Below, piece after piece: positions 25,876-34,027 of a DNA stretch of 64,000 nucleotides (the stretch's first letter is position 1; each line of letters begins with the position of its first letter). The position numbers were made by a program, and so were the translations under genes. Source of the DNA: Catellatospora sp. IY07-71 (GTDB taxonomy: Bacteria; Actinomycetota; Actinomycetes; Mycobacteriales; Micromonosporaceae); the NCBI RefSeq assembly GCF_018326265.1, contig NZ_AP023360.1:6507001-6571000 (forward strand). The letters are read 5' to 3'. The notes below the pieces were generated by a model, which saw only the letters and a list, made by a program, of their open reading frames with translations, did no database searches and was not told where the DNA came from.

Positions 25876-27132
25876 ATGGTTTCGCGACGAGCAGCGCTGA
25901 CCGCCACCGGCATCGGCCTGGTGGGCGTGGCCGCCACCGCCGCCGTGAGCGCGGCGACCGCCGACCCCGAGCCCGCCGCCGCCCCGGCGTTCGACGGCGC
26001 GGTCCCCTTCTTCGGCGAGCACCAGGCCGGCATCGTCACGCCCGCGCAGGACCGCCTGCACTTCGCCGCCTTCGACGTGATCACCAAGGACCGCGCGAAG
26101 CTCGTCGAGATGCTGCGCGAGTGGACCGCGGCCGCCGCCCGGATGACCCAGGGCCGCGACGCGGGCACCCTCGGCGCCGTCGGCGGCCAGCCCGAGGCGC
26201 CGCCGGACGACACCGGCGAGGCGCTCGGCCTGCCGCCCTCCGGGCTCACCCTCACCATCGGCTTCGGTCGCAGCCTGTTCCGCGACGCCGCGGGCGCCGA
26301 CCGGTTCGGCATCGCCGACCGGCTGCCCGCCGCGCTGGAGGCCCTGCCCCACTTCCCCGGCGACGCGCTGCGCCCCGAGATCAGCGACGGCGACCTGTGC
26401 GTACAGGCCTGCGCCAACGACCCGCAGGTCGCCGTGCACGCGATCCGCAACCTCGCGCGCATCGGGTTCGGCGTGGTCAGCATCCGGTACTCCCAGCTGG
26501 GCTTCGGGCGCACCTCCAGCACGTCGCGGACGCAGGCCACGCCGCGCAACCTGATGGGCTTCAAGGACGGCACCCGCAACATGAAGCTGGAGGACGCCGA
26601 GCTGCTGCGCGAGCAGCTGTGGGCGCGCGCCGAGGACGGCGCGGCCTGGATGGCGGGCGGCAGCTACCTGGTCACCCGGCGGATCCGGATGACGGTCGAG
26701 ACGTGGGACCGGACCTCGCTCACCGAGCAGGAGACGATCTTCGGCCGGGACAAGGGCGAGGGCGCGCCGCTGGGCAAGGCCAAGGAGTTCGACGAGCCCG
26801 ACTTCGACGCCAAGGGCGCCGACGGGCAGCCGCTGATCGCCAAGGAGGCGCACATCCGGCTCGCGCATCCCGACTTCAACAACGGGGCGCACCTGCTGCG
26901 GCGTGGGTACAACTTCGTGGACGGCACCGACGGGCTCGGGCGGCTGGACGCGGGACTGTTCTTCATGGCGTACCAGCGTGATCCGCGCCGCCAGTTCGTG
27001 CCGGTGCAGCGCAGCCTGGCCCGCGCCGACGTGCTCAACGAGTACATCCGGCACGTGTCGAGCGGCCTGTGGGCCTGCCCCGCCGGCGTCACCGGCGACG
27101 GCGACCACTGGGGGCGCGCCCTGTTCAGCTGA
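25876..27132 (+). CDS. efeB: EfeB, Tat-exported DyP-type heme peroxidase
   Basis: A 418-residue exported peroxidase. MVSRRAALTATGIGLVGV is a Tat-type signal with the twin arginine. The DyP signature GFKDGTRN holds the catalytic Asp231, and EAHIRLAHP contains the likely proximal heme ligand His326; RRGYNF follows. EfeB is thought to oxidise ferrous iron for uptake, or to release iron from heme, as part of EfeUOB. ATG 25876 is chosen; GTG 25867 is also in frame. A normal terminator follows at 27153. Confidence 0.94.
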   Translation: MVSRRAALTATGIGLVGVAATAAVSAATADPEPAAAPAFDGAVPFFGEHQAGIVTPAQDRLHFAAFDVITKDRAKLVEMLREWTAAAARMTQGRDAGTLGAVGGQPEAPPDDTGEALGLPPSGLTLTIGFGRSLFRDAAGADRFGIADRLPAALEALPHFPGDALRPEISDGDLCVQACANDPQVAVHAIRNLARIGFGVVSIRYSQLGFGRTSSTSRTQATPRNLMGFKDGTRNMKLEDAELLREQLWARAEDGAAWMAGGSYLVTRRIRMTVETWDRTSLTEQETIFGRDKGEGAPLGKAKEFDEPDFDAKGADGQPLIAKEAHIRLAHPDFNNGAHLLRRGYNFVDGTDGLGRLDAGLFFMAYQRDPRRQFVPVQRSLARADVLNEYIRHVSSGLWACPAGVTGDGDHWGRALFS

Positions 27133-27152
27133 GTGACGGCTTTCAGCGAGGA

Positions 27153-27179
27153 TGGGTCCGGCTTGCCGAGCTGGACCCA
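27153..27179 (+). terminator. Terminator of the efe operon
   Basis: An 11-bp stem with one G-U pair (TGGGTCCGGCT at 27153-27163 against 27169-27179) and a 5-base loop, 20 bases after the efeB stop, before the convergent small gene. Confidence 0.65.
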
Positions 27180-27216
27180 GGAAGTGCAGAGCCCCCAGCC
27201 AGACAGATGCCGCGAT

Positions 27217-27468
27217 CTACTCGCAGCTAACGTCGATCATCTCGGTCGGGACCGACCGCCAGCCGAGGAACCTGCTGTACAGCACGCCTGACTCGGCCGT
27301 GGGTATGTCCTGGCACGCCTCGAGGAAGAATCCGGACAGGTGCAGCGTCATCGACACATGAGCCCCGTCGTACTCAGCCAGTAGCTGGCCTTTGCGGCTC
27401 GGGCACGGCCATGGGAGTCCGCAGGCGGCGCAGGTCCAGTCCGGGCGGATTGGCAGGTGCATCGTCAT
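27217..27468 (-). CDS. Small CxxCG protein of 83 residues
   Basis: A small cytoplasmic protein: RPDWTCAACGLPWPCPSRKG near the N-terminus, then a helical tail (HLSGFFLEACQDIPTAESG). The CxxCGxPWPC cluster is probably a metal or redox site. Homologues in streptomycetes and relatives are often annotated, without support I know of, as flavin reductase. The ATG at 27468 has a GGGAGG site. It diverges from the HTH/Nudix pair at 27715, an arrangement I believe to be common, and two smaller proteins of the same cysteine pattern occur in the window at 33667 and 51896. Confidence 0.75.
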   Translation of the reverse strand: MTMHLPIRPDWTCAACGLPWPCPSRKGQLLAEYDGAHVSMTLHLSGFFLEACQDIPTAESGVLYSRFLGWRSVPTEMIDVSCE

Positions 27469-27638
27469 CGGGGCCTCCCGGAGCTCGGTGGCGTTGGGGG
27501 GAAGGGCGCCGGCTGCGGGTGACCGCATGGCCATGGGAGATACGCCTGCGCCCTTCCCAGCACCCGCCGGTGCAAGGGTGCGATCTCGAACCGGCGGGGC
27601 TCTGATAACAGAACCTATGAGCTGGGCGGGGACGCGGG

Positions 27639-27690
27639 AACGTCCCGGCAGACACTGCCGCGGACACTTTCCTGGTGTCGAAACGTCCCG
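27639..27690. promoter_or_regulatory. Repeated AACGTCCCG elements in the divergent promoter
   Basis: AACGTCCCG occurs at 27639-27647 and 27682-27690, 43 bases or about four helical turns apart. The first is part of the palindrome CGGGAACGTCCCG, and GACAC/GTGTC arms lie between the two. They stand just before the HTH gene and fit autoregulatory operators. Confidence 0.45.
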
Positions 27691-27714
27691 CGTGTGTCCA
27701 CTACGGTGAACTAC

Positions 27715-28356
27715 ATGAGCCACCGTCTGCGCTCGGCAATGCTGCGCGCTCAACTCGACTCCGCCGCCCTGGCCGTCGCCGTCGGCGTGGACGTCAAGAC
27801 CGTCAACCGGTGGCTGGCAGGGCGCATCCCGCACCAGCGCACTCGCCTCACCGTCGCGGTCGTGCTCGGTGAGAACGAAGCCGACCTGTGGCCTCATGCG
27901 CGCCCGGATCAGGCGCCGGGCACGAACGCACTGGCCGAGGTCGTCGGGGCCTATGCGCATCGCGCGGACATTCCCCAGCCGCTGTGGACGTCGCTGCTGA
28001 CGGGCGCGAGCGAGCGCATCGACCTGCTCGGGTATGCCTACCCGTTCATCCTGGAGTTGCTGCCCGACGCGATGGCCCGTATCGCGGACAAAATCCGCAA
28101 CGCCCTGAACTTCCTGGACCCGCTGCACGAGGTGCCCGGCTGCCAGATCGGGCTGCACACGGTGCACCTGTACAACTCGGTGTTCAGATTCGACGATCAG
28201 ATGATCGTCACGCCGCACCTGTTTCGGGCACGCGGATACCAGCACACGGCGCTGCACCTGCGGCGGTTATCGCCACACGGGATCTTCGCGTCCTTCGCCG
28301 ACCAGTTCGAGCAGATCTGGCAGACCGCTACTCCCTACCCGGCCGAGGCAGTCTGA
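27715..28356 (+). CDS. XRE-type helix-turn-helix regulator
   Basis: A 213-residue protein with a short N-terminal HTH ([20 protein letters not shown], residues 10-30) and a C-terminal domain of about 140 residues ([17 protein letters not shown] ... [17 protein letters not shown]) that is probably a ligand or nucleotide sensor. The C-terminal part recalls the phospholipase D-like regions found in similar HTH proteins, but catalytic HKD motifs are not present. Its stop overlaps the start of the Nudix gene (TGATG), so the two are translationally coupled. ATG 27715 is preferred over GTG 27694. Confidence 0.78.
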   Translation: MSHRLRSAMLRAQLDSAALAVAVGVDVKTVNRWLAGRIPHQRTRLTVAVVLGENEADLWPHARPDQAPGTNALAEVVGAYAHRADIPQPLWTSLLTGASERIDLLGYAYPFILELLPDAMARIADKIRNALNFLDPLHEVPGCQIGLHTVHLYNSVFRFDDQMIVTPHLFRARGYQHTALHLRRLSPHGIFASFADQFEQIWQTATPYPAEAV

Positions 28357-28829
28357 TGGGCGGCCAGCACGACTACTACCGGGACCCGAACGCACCCGCC
28401 GCGAACTCGATTGCACCCGGCGGCTCCGCGTTGGTTGTCGATGAGCGCGGCGGGGTGCTGATGCAGCGGCGGGCCGACTCGGGCAACTGGTCGTTACCCG
28501 GCGGCGTCATGGAGATCGGAGAGACCTTGCAGCAGTGCGTGATCCGGGAGGTGAAGGAGGAGACTGGCCTCGAGATCGAGATCACCGGCCTGCTCGGCAT
28601 CTACACCGACCCGCAGCACGTGATCGCCTATGCAGACGGCGAGGTTCGCCAGGAGTTCAACATCACCTATCACGGCCGGGTCGTCGGCGGCACGATCGCT
28701 GTCAGTCACGAGTCGACTGAGGTCCGCTTTCTCGATCCGGCCGAATTCGACCGGCTGCCGATCCATGAGACCGTCCGGCTCCGGTTACGCCACCACGCCG
28801 AAGGGCGCCGCACTCCCTACCTCGGCTGA
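28356..28829 (+). CDS. Nudix hydrolase
   Basis: A 157-residue Nudix enzyme, hydrolysing a nucleoside diphosphate linked to another group. The Nudix box is complete: [13 protein letters not shown] followed by [11 protein letters not shown], with the metal-binding REVKEE glutamates. The preceding NWSLPGG is also typical. Its ATG overlaps the stop of the HTH gene, so it should be made in equal amounts with the regulator. The substrate may be the ligand of the HTH partner; that is inference from the coupling. Confidence 0.92.
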   Translation: MGGQHDYYRDPNAPAANSIAPGGSALVVDERGGVLMQRRADSGNWSLPGGVMEIGETLQQCVIREVKEETGLEIEITGLLGIYTDPQHVIAYADGEVRQEFNITYHGRVVGGTIAVSHESTEVRFLDPAEFDRLPIHETVRLRLRHHAEGRRTPYLG

Positions 28830-28841
28830 CACCTCGGTAAT

Positions 28842-29399
28842 TTAGCTGGCGCGGCGGTAGTGCATGGCCACCGCGCCGTTGCTGAGCGGCTCCGCCGAGA
28901 GCAGCTCGAGCTTGCGCGTGGCGGGCAGCCCGCCCTGGTACAGCGTCGGGCCGTGGCCGGCGATCATGGGATGGATGAGCAGCCTGTACTCGTCGATCAG
29001 GTCCAGCCGGTCGAGCTCGGTCGCGAGGCTGCCGCTTCCGAGCAGGACTCCGGCCGGGGTCTCGTCCTTGAGCTTCTGCACGCTCTCGCGCAGATCACCG
29101 CCGATGTGGTGGCTGTTGGTCCACGTGTAGTCCGTGCGTGTCGACGACACCACGTACTTGGGTTTGGCGTCCAATTTGACCGCCCACTCGCGGAGGGCCG
29201 GCGGCGCCTCCTGATCGCCACGGGCGACGGCCGGCCAGTAGCTCTCCATCATCTCGTAGGTGACCCGACCCCACAGCATCGCCCCGCTCTCGTCCAGGAG
29301 ACGGGTGTACAAGGCGTGCGTCTCGTCGTCGGCGATCCCCTCCTGGTGGTCGACGCAACCGTCCAGGGTGACGTTGAGGCTGAAGATGAGCAGTCCCAT
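28842..29399 (-). CDS. Dihydrofolate reductase family protein (RibD C-terminal type)
   Basis: A 185-residue NADPH-binding reductase of the RibD_C/YyaP type: MGLLIFSLNVTLDGCVDH at the start, LWGRVTYEMMESYWP, YVVSST, and LLGSGSLATEL with IHPMIAGHGPTLY. The family reduces pyrimidine or pterin-like rings, but these stand-alone forms have no fixed role. It converges with the Nudix gene, separated by 12 bases, and follows the glyoxalase-like gene on the same strand by about 69 bases. Weak binding site at the start. Confidence 0.88.
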   Translation of the reverse strand: MGLLIFSLNVTLDGCVDHQEGIADDETHALYTRLLDESGAMLWGRVTYEMMESYWPAVARGDQEAPPALREWAVKLDAKPKYVVSSTRTDYTWTNSHHIGGDLRESVQKLKDETPAGVLLGSGSLATELDRLDLIDEYRLLIHPMIAGHGPTLYQGGLPATRKLELLSAEPLSNGAVAMHYRRAS

Positions 29400-29468
29400 G
29401 ACCGGCCAGTCTAGCGACCACTTGGCAGCACGGACGCCGCCCTGACCACGCCGGGCCGGGCCGGCGGA

Positions 29469-30191
29469 TCACTTCGGGGAGAGGAGGCAGAACTCGTTGC
29501 CTTCCGGGTCGGCCAGGACCGTCCACGGGACGTCGAGGTCGACGGCGGTGGCACCGAGGCTCCGCAGCCTGGCCGCCTCGGCCGCGGGGTCGTCACCCGG
29601 GTACGGCCGGACGTCGAGATGGACGCGGTTCCATCCGGTCTTCACGTCCGGTGTGCGGAGGAACTGCAGGTACGGGCCTACGCCCTGAGCGGAGCGCAGG
29701 ACCGCGCTGTGCTCGGTCACCTTGTGCACGGTCCAGTCCGTGGCCTGACCCCAGAAGCGGGCCATCGCCGCGGGATCCGCGCAGTCGACGATCACCGAGG
29801 CGATCGGCCCGGTCTCTTCGTAGAGCGAGTCCAGCACGCAGAACTCGTTGCCCTCCGGATCGGCCATGACCGTCCACGGCACGTCGCCCTGGCCCACGTC
29901 GGCGAGCGTCGCACCCAGCTCCTTCAGGCGCGCGACCAGCTCCGCCTGATGGGCTGGCGACTTCGCGGCGAGATCGAGGTGCACGCGGTTCTTCACCGTC
30001 TTGGGATCCGGGTACCTGACGAGGTCGATGCAGACGGCGGCCGGGTCGGGGTAGGCGAAGCCCGCGGGTTCGAGGTTGGTCACGCCGGGCCCCTCGCTGG
30101 AGACCTCCCAGCCGAGCGCCTCCGCCCAGAAGCCGCCCAGCGCGGAGTCGTCGAGAGCCTTCATGTTGATCTGCACCAGCCGCGTCGCCAT
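29469..30191 (-). CDS. Double-domain VOC (glyoxalase-like) protein
   Basis: A 240-residue protein with two tandem VOC domains of about 120 residues, each closing with DPEGNEFC: repeat 1 (VPWTVMADPEGNEFCVLDS) and repeat 2 (VPWTVLADPEGNEFCLLS). The paired VHLDLAAKSP / VHLDVRPYPG strands are the metal or ligand strands. Such stand-alone proteins may bind or modify a small toxic molecule. ATG 30191; the longer frame is rejected. Lies just downstream of the terminator of the MFS gene, so it is probably transcribed on its own. Confidence 0.85.
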   Translation of the reverse strand: MATRLVQINMKALDDSALGGFWAEALGWEVSSEGPGVTNLEPAGFAYPDPAAVCIDLVRYPDPKTVKNRVHLDLAAKSPAHQAELVARLKELGATLADVGQGDVPWTVMADPEGNEFCVLDSLYEETGPIASVIVDCADPAAMARFWGQATDWTVHKVTEHSAVLRSAQGVGPYLQFLRTPDVKTGWNRVHLDVRPYPGDDPAAEAARLRSLGATAVDLDVPWTVLADPEGNEFCLLSPK

Positions 30192-30231
30192 ACCGCCGAT
30201 GCTAGCGCTTTTATGATCTTGAATGGACCGC

Positions 30232-30267
30232 CGGGCCGCCCGCATCCCGCCTGGTGCGGGCGGCCCG
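30232..30267 (-). terminator. Terminator of the MFS exporter gene
   Basis: A perfect 13-bp stem, CGGGCCGCCCGCA at 30232-30244 and its complement at 30255-30267, with a 10-base loop, nine bases beyond the exporter stop on the minus strand. Confidence 0.7.
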
Positions 30268-30275
30268 TGCCGGTC

Positions 30276-31826
30276 TCAGTGCATCGCGTACGCGGGCTCG
30301 GCCGACTGGCTCGTGTTGATGATCTTCCTGCGCGGCAGGAACAGCGCGGGGACGATGCACAGCGCGACCAGGATCATCGCCACCAGGTAGGTGTTGCCGA
30401 ACGCACCGGCCAGCCCTTCCCGGCCGGCCTCCAGCACCGGCGCGGGCACCTGGTCGGCGGGGACCATGCCCTGCGCGACGCCGAGGTACGCGGCGGCCGC
30501 CTGGTCGGCGAGCACCTTGTTGGTGAGCACCACGGACATGACCGCGGTGCCGATCGAGCCGGCGGTCTGCTGGACGATGTTCATCATCGTCGAGCCGCGC
30601 GCGACCTGGCCGTCGGTGAGGCTGCTCATCGCCGCGGACATGATCGGCATCATGGTCAGGCCCATGCCCATGCCCAGCACGAACAGACTGCCCAGCAGCA
30701 GCGCGTACGACGTGCCGGCGGCGACCTGGGTGTAGACCGCCAGGGCGGCGGTGATCAGGGCGATGCCGGTGAGCACGAGCTTGCCGGGGCCCATCTTGTC
30801 GGTCAGCTTGCCGCCGATGGGCATGGTCAGCATCGCGCCCAGGCCGTTGGGGGCCAGCAGCAGGCCGGCGTCGAGGGTGCCCTCGCCGCGCACCTGGATG
30901 AAGTAGCTGGGCAGCAGCAGCATCGAGCCCATGAACGCCACCGAGAACAGGGTCATCGTGATGACCGAGATGGTGAGGTTGCGGTTGCCGAACAGGCTCA
31001 GGTCGATGAGCGCGTGCTGCTTGCGCAGCGCGTGCAGCACGAACGCGATCACCAGCGCCAGCCCGACCAGGCCGGGGAGCAGCACCTTCGTCGCGGCGAC
31101 GGTGCCCGCCTCGGGGATCGAGGAGACGCCGTAGAGGAACAGGGCCAGACCCGGCGACAGCAGCAGCATGCCGAGGAAGTCGAACGACTCCGACGGCTTC
31201 GGCTCGTCCTTGGCCAGCACCCGCCAGGCGGCGAACAGCGCGATCAGGCCGATGGGCAGGTTGATCAGGAAGATCCACTGCCAGCTGGCGGCCTCGATGA
31301 GCCAGCCGCCCAGGATGGGGCCGCCGATCGGGCCGAGCAGCATCGGCACGCCGAGCACGGCCATGACGCGGCCGATGCGCTCCGGGCCGGCGGCCCGGGT
31401 CATGATCGTCATACCGAGCGGCATGAGCATGCCGCCGCCGAGGCCCTGCAGCGCCCGGAAGGCGATCAGCGGGCCGATGTCCCAGGCGAAGCTGCACAGC
31501 ACCGAACCGGCCACGAACAGCACGATCGAGGTCAGGTAGAGGCGCTTGGTGCCGAAGCGGTCGGCCGCCCAGCCGGTGATCGGGATGACCGCGGCCAGGG
31601 CCAGGGTGTACGCCGTCATGGTCCAGGCGACGGTCGCGGGGGTCGCGCCGAACTCCTGCTGGAACTTGGGCAGGCCGACGCTCACCACGGTGACGTCGAG
31701 GATCGACATGATGGCGCCCAGCACCACCACGGCCGCGACCTTGAGGACAGCGCCGTCCAGCTTCTCGGTGGCGGGTGGTGGGGCCGCGGGTTGGGCCGCG
31801 GCCGGCGGGCTGCTGGTGGTGGTCAT
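30276..31826 (-). CDS. DHA2-family MFS drug/proton antiporter
   Basis: A 516-residue inner-membrane exporter with 14 predicted helices. DHA2 motifs: LDVTVVSVGLPKFQ in helix 1, GWAADRFGTKR loop (motif A), FRALQGLGGGMLMP, and GVPMLLGPIGGPILGGWL (motif C, antiporter). It should use the proton gradient to expel a hydrophobic compound. ATG 31826 has a strong AGGAGG site. No regulator is next to it; the 340 bases upstream hold no gene. Resistance or self-resistance role is inference. Confidence 0.93.
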   Translation of the reverse strand: MTTTSSPPAAAQPAAPPPATEKLDGAVLKVAAVVVLGAIMSILDVTVVSVGLPKFQQEFGATPATVAWTMTAYTLALAAVIPITGWAADRFGTKRLYLTSIVLFVAGSVLCSFAWDIGPLIAFRALQGLGGGMLMPLGMTIMTRAAGPERIGRVMAVLGVPMLLGPIGGPILGGWLIEAASWQWIFLINLPIGLIALFAAWRVLAKDEPKPSESFDFLGMLLLSPGLALFLYGVSSIPEAGTVAATKVLLPGLVGLALVIAFVLHALRKQHALIDLSLFGNRNLTISVITMTLFSVAFMGSMLLLPSYFIQVRGEGTLDAGLLLAPNGLGAMLTMPIGGKLTDKMGPGKLVLTGIALITAALAVYTQVAAGTSYALLLGSLFVLGMGMGLTMMPIMSAAMSSLTDGQVARGSTMMNIVQQTAGSIGTAVMSVVLTNKVLADQAAAAYLGVAQGMVPADQVPAPVLEAGREGLAGAFGNTYLVAMILVALCIVPALFLPRRKIINTSQSAEPAYAMH

Positions 31827-32166
31827 CCGGGGGTCCTCCTGCTGATCGAACGTTTCGGGGCGATGGCGCAGGAATCGGTCTCCTGCTGGCATCGCCGCGT
31901 TCCGTCATCGTCGCAGTCGGGTCGCCGCCGGACGCAGATGAGTCACCCGCCCGTGGCACTGGACACCGGCGCGGCCCGGCCGCAGCCCGTGAGCAGGGAT
32001 TTCGGTTTCGGCCATCCGCGGTGACCCGAGGTCCGGCGGAAATTCGGTAGTGCGCAGGGCCGGTCTCACGGATGATGCGGCCTCGGCCGCGAAACGAGAT
32101 CAGGCCACCGGAAGCATCGCGCCGGTCAGGCCGCCGACGCTCCGGCGGCCGGGAGTGCCACGGCTC
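31827..32166. other. Non-coding gap with partial copy of the TOPRIM gene start
   Basis: No convincing gene in this stretch. It must contain the promoter of the exporter. At 32056-32101 a segment (with CGGATGATGCGG) resembles the start region of the TOPRIM gene at 32635-32685 over about 45 bases, which looks like the leftover of a small duplication. Confidence 0.35.
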
Positions 32167-32475
32167 CTACCAGCCTTCGACGGCCCGGTCGTCGGCCAGA
32201 TCACGCAGTTCGTCGGCGATCCTGTCCAGGTATCCGGCCAGCACGTCGCTGTACACGGGGCAGTCCCGCCAGTGGGCCTGGGCCTGGTCGAGCAGCGAGA
32301 CCAGCGGGGCGTTACGCCGCCCGAGCCGCCGATCCTGGATGCTCTCCACGACCACGAGCCACTCCCAGTCGACCTCACCGTCGTAGCGCTCACCGTCGCC
32401 GATGGCGCGGGACAGGCCGTAGGTCACGTCGACGTAGGCGTTCCAAGCAGCCTGCTGCATAGTCGTGCTGTCCAC
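32167..32475 (-). CDS. Small helical protein, unknown function
   Basis: A 102-residue acidic protein with no signal or membrane segment. Visible stretches: AAWNAYVDVTYGLSRAIGDG, VDWEWLVVVESI and VLAGYLDRIADELRDLADD, suggesting a bundle of helices. GTG 32475 is preceded by an AGGAG at a slightly long distance; ATG 32460 is an alternative. It diverges from the TOPRIM gene (32668). I do not recognise the family. Confidence 0.6.
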   Translation of the reverse strand: MDSTTMQQAAWNAYVDVTYGLSRAIGDGERYDGEVDWEWLVVVESIQDRRLGRRNAPLVSLLDQAQAHWRDCPVYSDVLAGYLDRIADELRDLADDRAVEGW

Positions 32476-32667
32476 CGCGCGGGGCTCCTGGTTTCCTCGA
32501 AGTGGCGGAGCGGTCGCCCTCAACGGTACGTGGTGTCCGCGCGCACGCCACATATATCGATATCCGCAGGCCAGGGCCACCTCGGGCCCGGCCGGCCGCT
32601 ACGCCGTGACGCCCGCCCGCCGGATAATCGCTGGTGAGCAGGTCCGCGTTTCGCGGATGATGCGGTC

Positions 32668-33354
32668 ATGGCCACGAGACGACGAGCTGCCCGCGATGCC
32701 GCTGCGGGCGGACCGGCCGGCGGGGCGCTCGCCGACCACGTGGGAGGCCCCGACGCCACCGTCCGGGCGACGGCCCGCGCCCTGGCCAAGATCGACGAGG
32801 CCTCGGCCCTGGTGCTGGTGGAAGGCATCCTCGACCAGGTGGCGCTGGAGACGGCCGCTGCGGGTCGCGGGCTCGATCTCGAGGCTCAGGGGATCGTGAT
32901 CACGCCGATCGGCGGAGCGCATGCGATCGGCCGCTTCCTCGCCGACCTGGGCCCGCGCGCCGCACGGGTGCGGCTGACCGGTCTGTGCGACCTGCGGGAG
33001 GCGGACCTGTTCCGGCGGGCCGTCTCGGACCATTTCGGTTCGGCCCACACCGCGGCCGACATGGAGGACCGCGGCTTCTTCGTCTGCGACCGGGACCTGG
33101 AGGACGAGCTGATCCGCGCCCTGGGCATCACCGGGGTGGAGGCACTCCTCGACCACGAGGGCGACCTGGCGCTGTTCCGCGCGTTCCAGAATCAGCCCGC
33201 CTGGCGCGGGCGGCAGCCCGAGGCACAGCTCTACCGGTTCCTGCGCAGCAGCGCGCGCCGCAACCTGCGCTACGCGCGCCTGCTGGTCGACGCGGCGGTC
33301 GCCCGGGACGCCCTGCCCCGGCCGCTCGGTGCCCTGCTCACGGCGGTCTCCTGA
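32668..33354 (+). CDS. Stand-alone TOPRIM-domain (OLD-like) protein
   Basis: A 228-residue cytoplasmic protein consisting mostly of a TOPRIM fold of the OLD-nuclease type: the catalytic Glu52 in ALVLVEGILDQ, ITPIGGAHAIG, the Asp108 in TGLCDLRE and the CDRDLEDELIRALG block (Asp141, Asp143, Glu145). These residues normally bind Mg2+ for nucleic acid cleavage. The ATPase domain that precedes TOPRIM in OLD proteins is missing, and none is encoded nearby. A C-terminal helical part ends near FLRSSARRNLRYARLL. Probably an RNA or DNA processing enzyme, perhaps in a stress or defence role; the latter is inference. Confidence 0.78.
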   Translation: MATRRRAARDAAAGGPAGGALADHVGGPDATVRATARALAKIDEASALVLVEGILDQVALETAAAGRGLDLEAQGIVITPIGGAHAIGRFLADLGPRAARVRLTGLCDLREADLFRRAVSDHFGSAHTAADMEDRGFFVCDRDLEDELIRALGITGVEALLDHEGDLALFRAFQNQPAWRGRQPEAQLYRFLRSSARRNLRYARLLVDAAVARDALPRPLGALLTAVS

Positions 33355-33387
33355 CGCAGCTTCCGCGGTCTGCTGACGCGCTGGTGC

Positions 33388-33589
33388 CACGTACCCCGGG
33401 TGACCGTGAACTTCCACGCCGAGATCCGGATCGGGACCGCCGTTTGCTGGCCGAGGCTCCCGGGGTGACCGGGAGCCATCCTCGCGGCGGGCGATCCTGC
33501 CCGCGCTGCAGCGCGCCAAGCTGCTCGAAGCCGAGCGCGTCAGGTACGCGCCCGTGGGCCCGGCCGAGGCGGCGATGTCTTCGGAGTAG
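33388..33589 (+). pseudogene. Frame-shifted relics, one resembling DUF3626
   Basis: After the TOPRIM stop, 33396-33456 reads VTVNFHAE and then, in another frame, DRRLLAEAPG, together resembling the VTLNFHPDRLLADG stretch of the DUF3626 protein at 16.9 kb. Further on, a frame ending with TAG at 33587-33589 reads ILPALQRAKLLEAERVRYAP, again protein-like but with no start. The whole 33355-33666 gap contains no intact gene. I take it as remains of at least one degraded gene. Confidence 0.4.
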
Positions 33590-33666
33590 CTCGCCAGGCG
33601 GTTACGGTGGCTCGAAGCCGTCACTCCTGACCTGCGGTCATGCCTGTGACCACCCCGGCCGGGCCG

Positions 33667-33855
33667 TCACAGGTCGGCCGGCTGCCAGGCCGCGGTGGTC
33701 GCCTCGGCGATCTGCCTGGCGTTGATCGCCGTCAGGCAGGGAGCCGTCGCGCCGCACGTCGCGCAGCTGCCCATGGAGTCGGCGAGCGGCTGATGGGCGG
33801 CCAGCAGTTCGGCCGCGGTGCTGACCACGATGCTGTCGCGCTCGAACAGGTACAT
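33667..33855 (-). CDS. Small CxxCG protein of 62 residues
   Basis: MYLFERDSIVV starts a 62-residue protein with CATCGATAPC in the middle and a helical end (INARQIAEATTAAWQ). The CxxCGxxxPC pattern, and the length of 62 residues, match the small protein at 51896-52084, and the pattern also occurs at 27217. An AAAGGAT site precedes the ATG at 33855. Probably a metal-binding knuckle; no function known to me. Confidence 0.55.
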   Translation of the reverse strand: MYLFERDSIVVSTAAELLAAHQPLADSMGSCATCGATAPCLTAINARQIAEATTAAWQPADL

Positions 33856-34027
33856 GATGAGTATCCTTTTGCTCGCTGGGGACGCCTCCTCCAACGAGGA
33901 TCGCGAGCCGGGGATACCCACCTCGCCTTCCGTGAAACCGGCGATGGGCTGCCGACCGCGCCGAGCCGATCATGTCGTACCGCGGATATACGGTCGGCCG
34001 GCATTGGCCGAAGGTGAGAGGACTGGC

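Noticed and set aside
24496-27108. An 870-codon minus-strand frame over efeO-efeB
   Set aside because: Shadow of two well-recognised genes; no domain visible.
29619-32024. An 801-codon plus-strand frame over the VOC and MFS genes
   Set aside because: Antisense to both; composition dominated by Gln, His, Arg and Gly without motifs.
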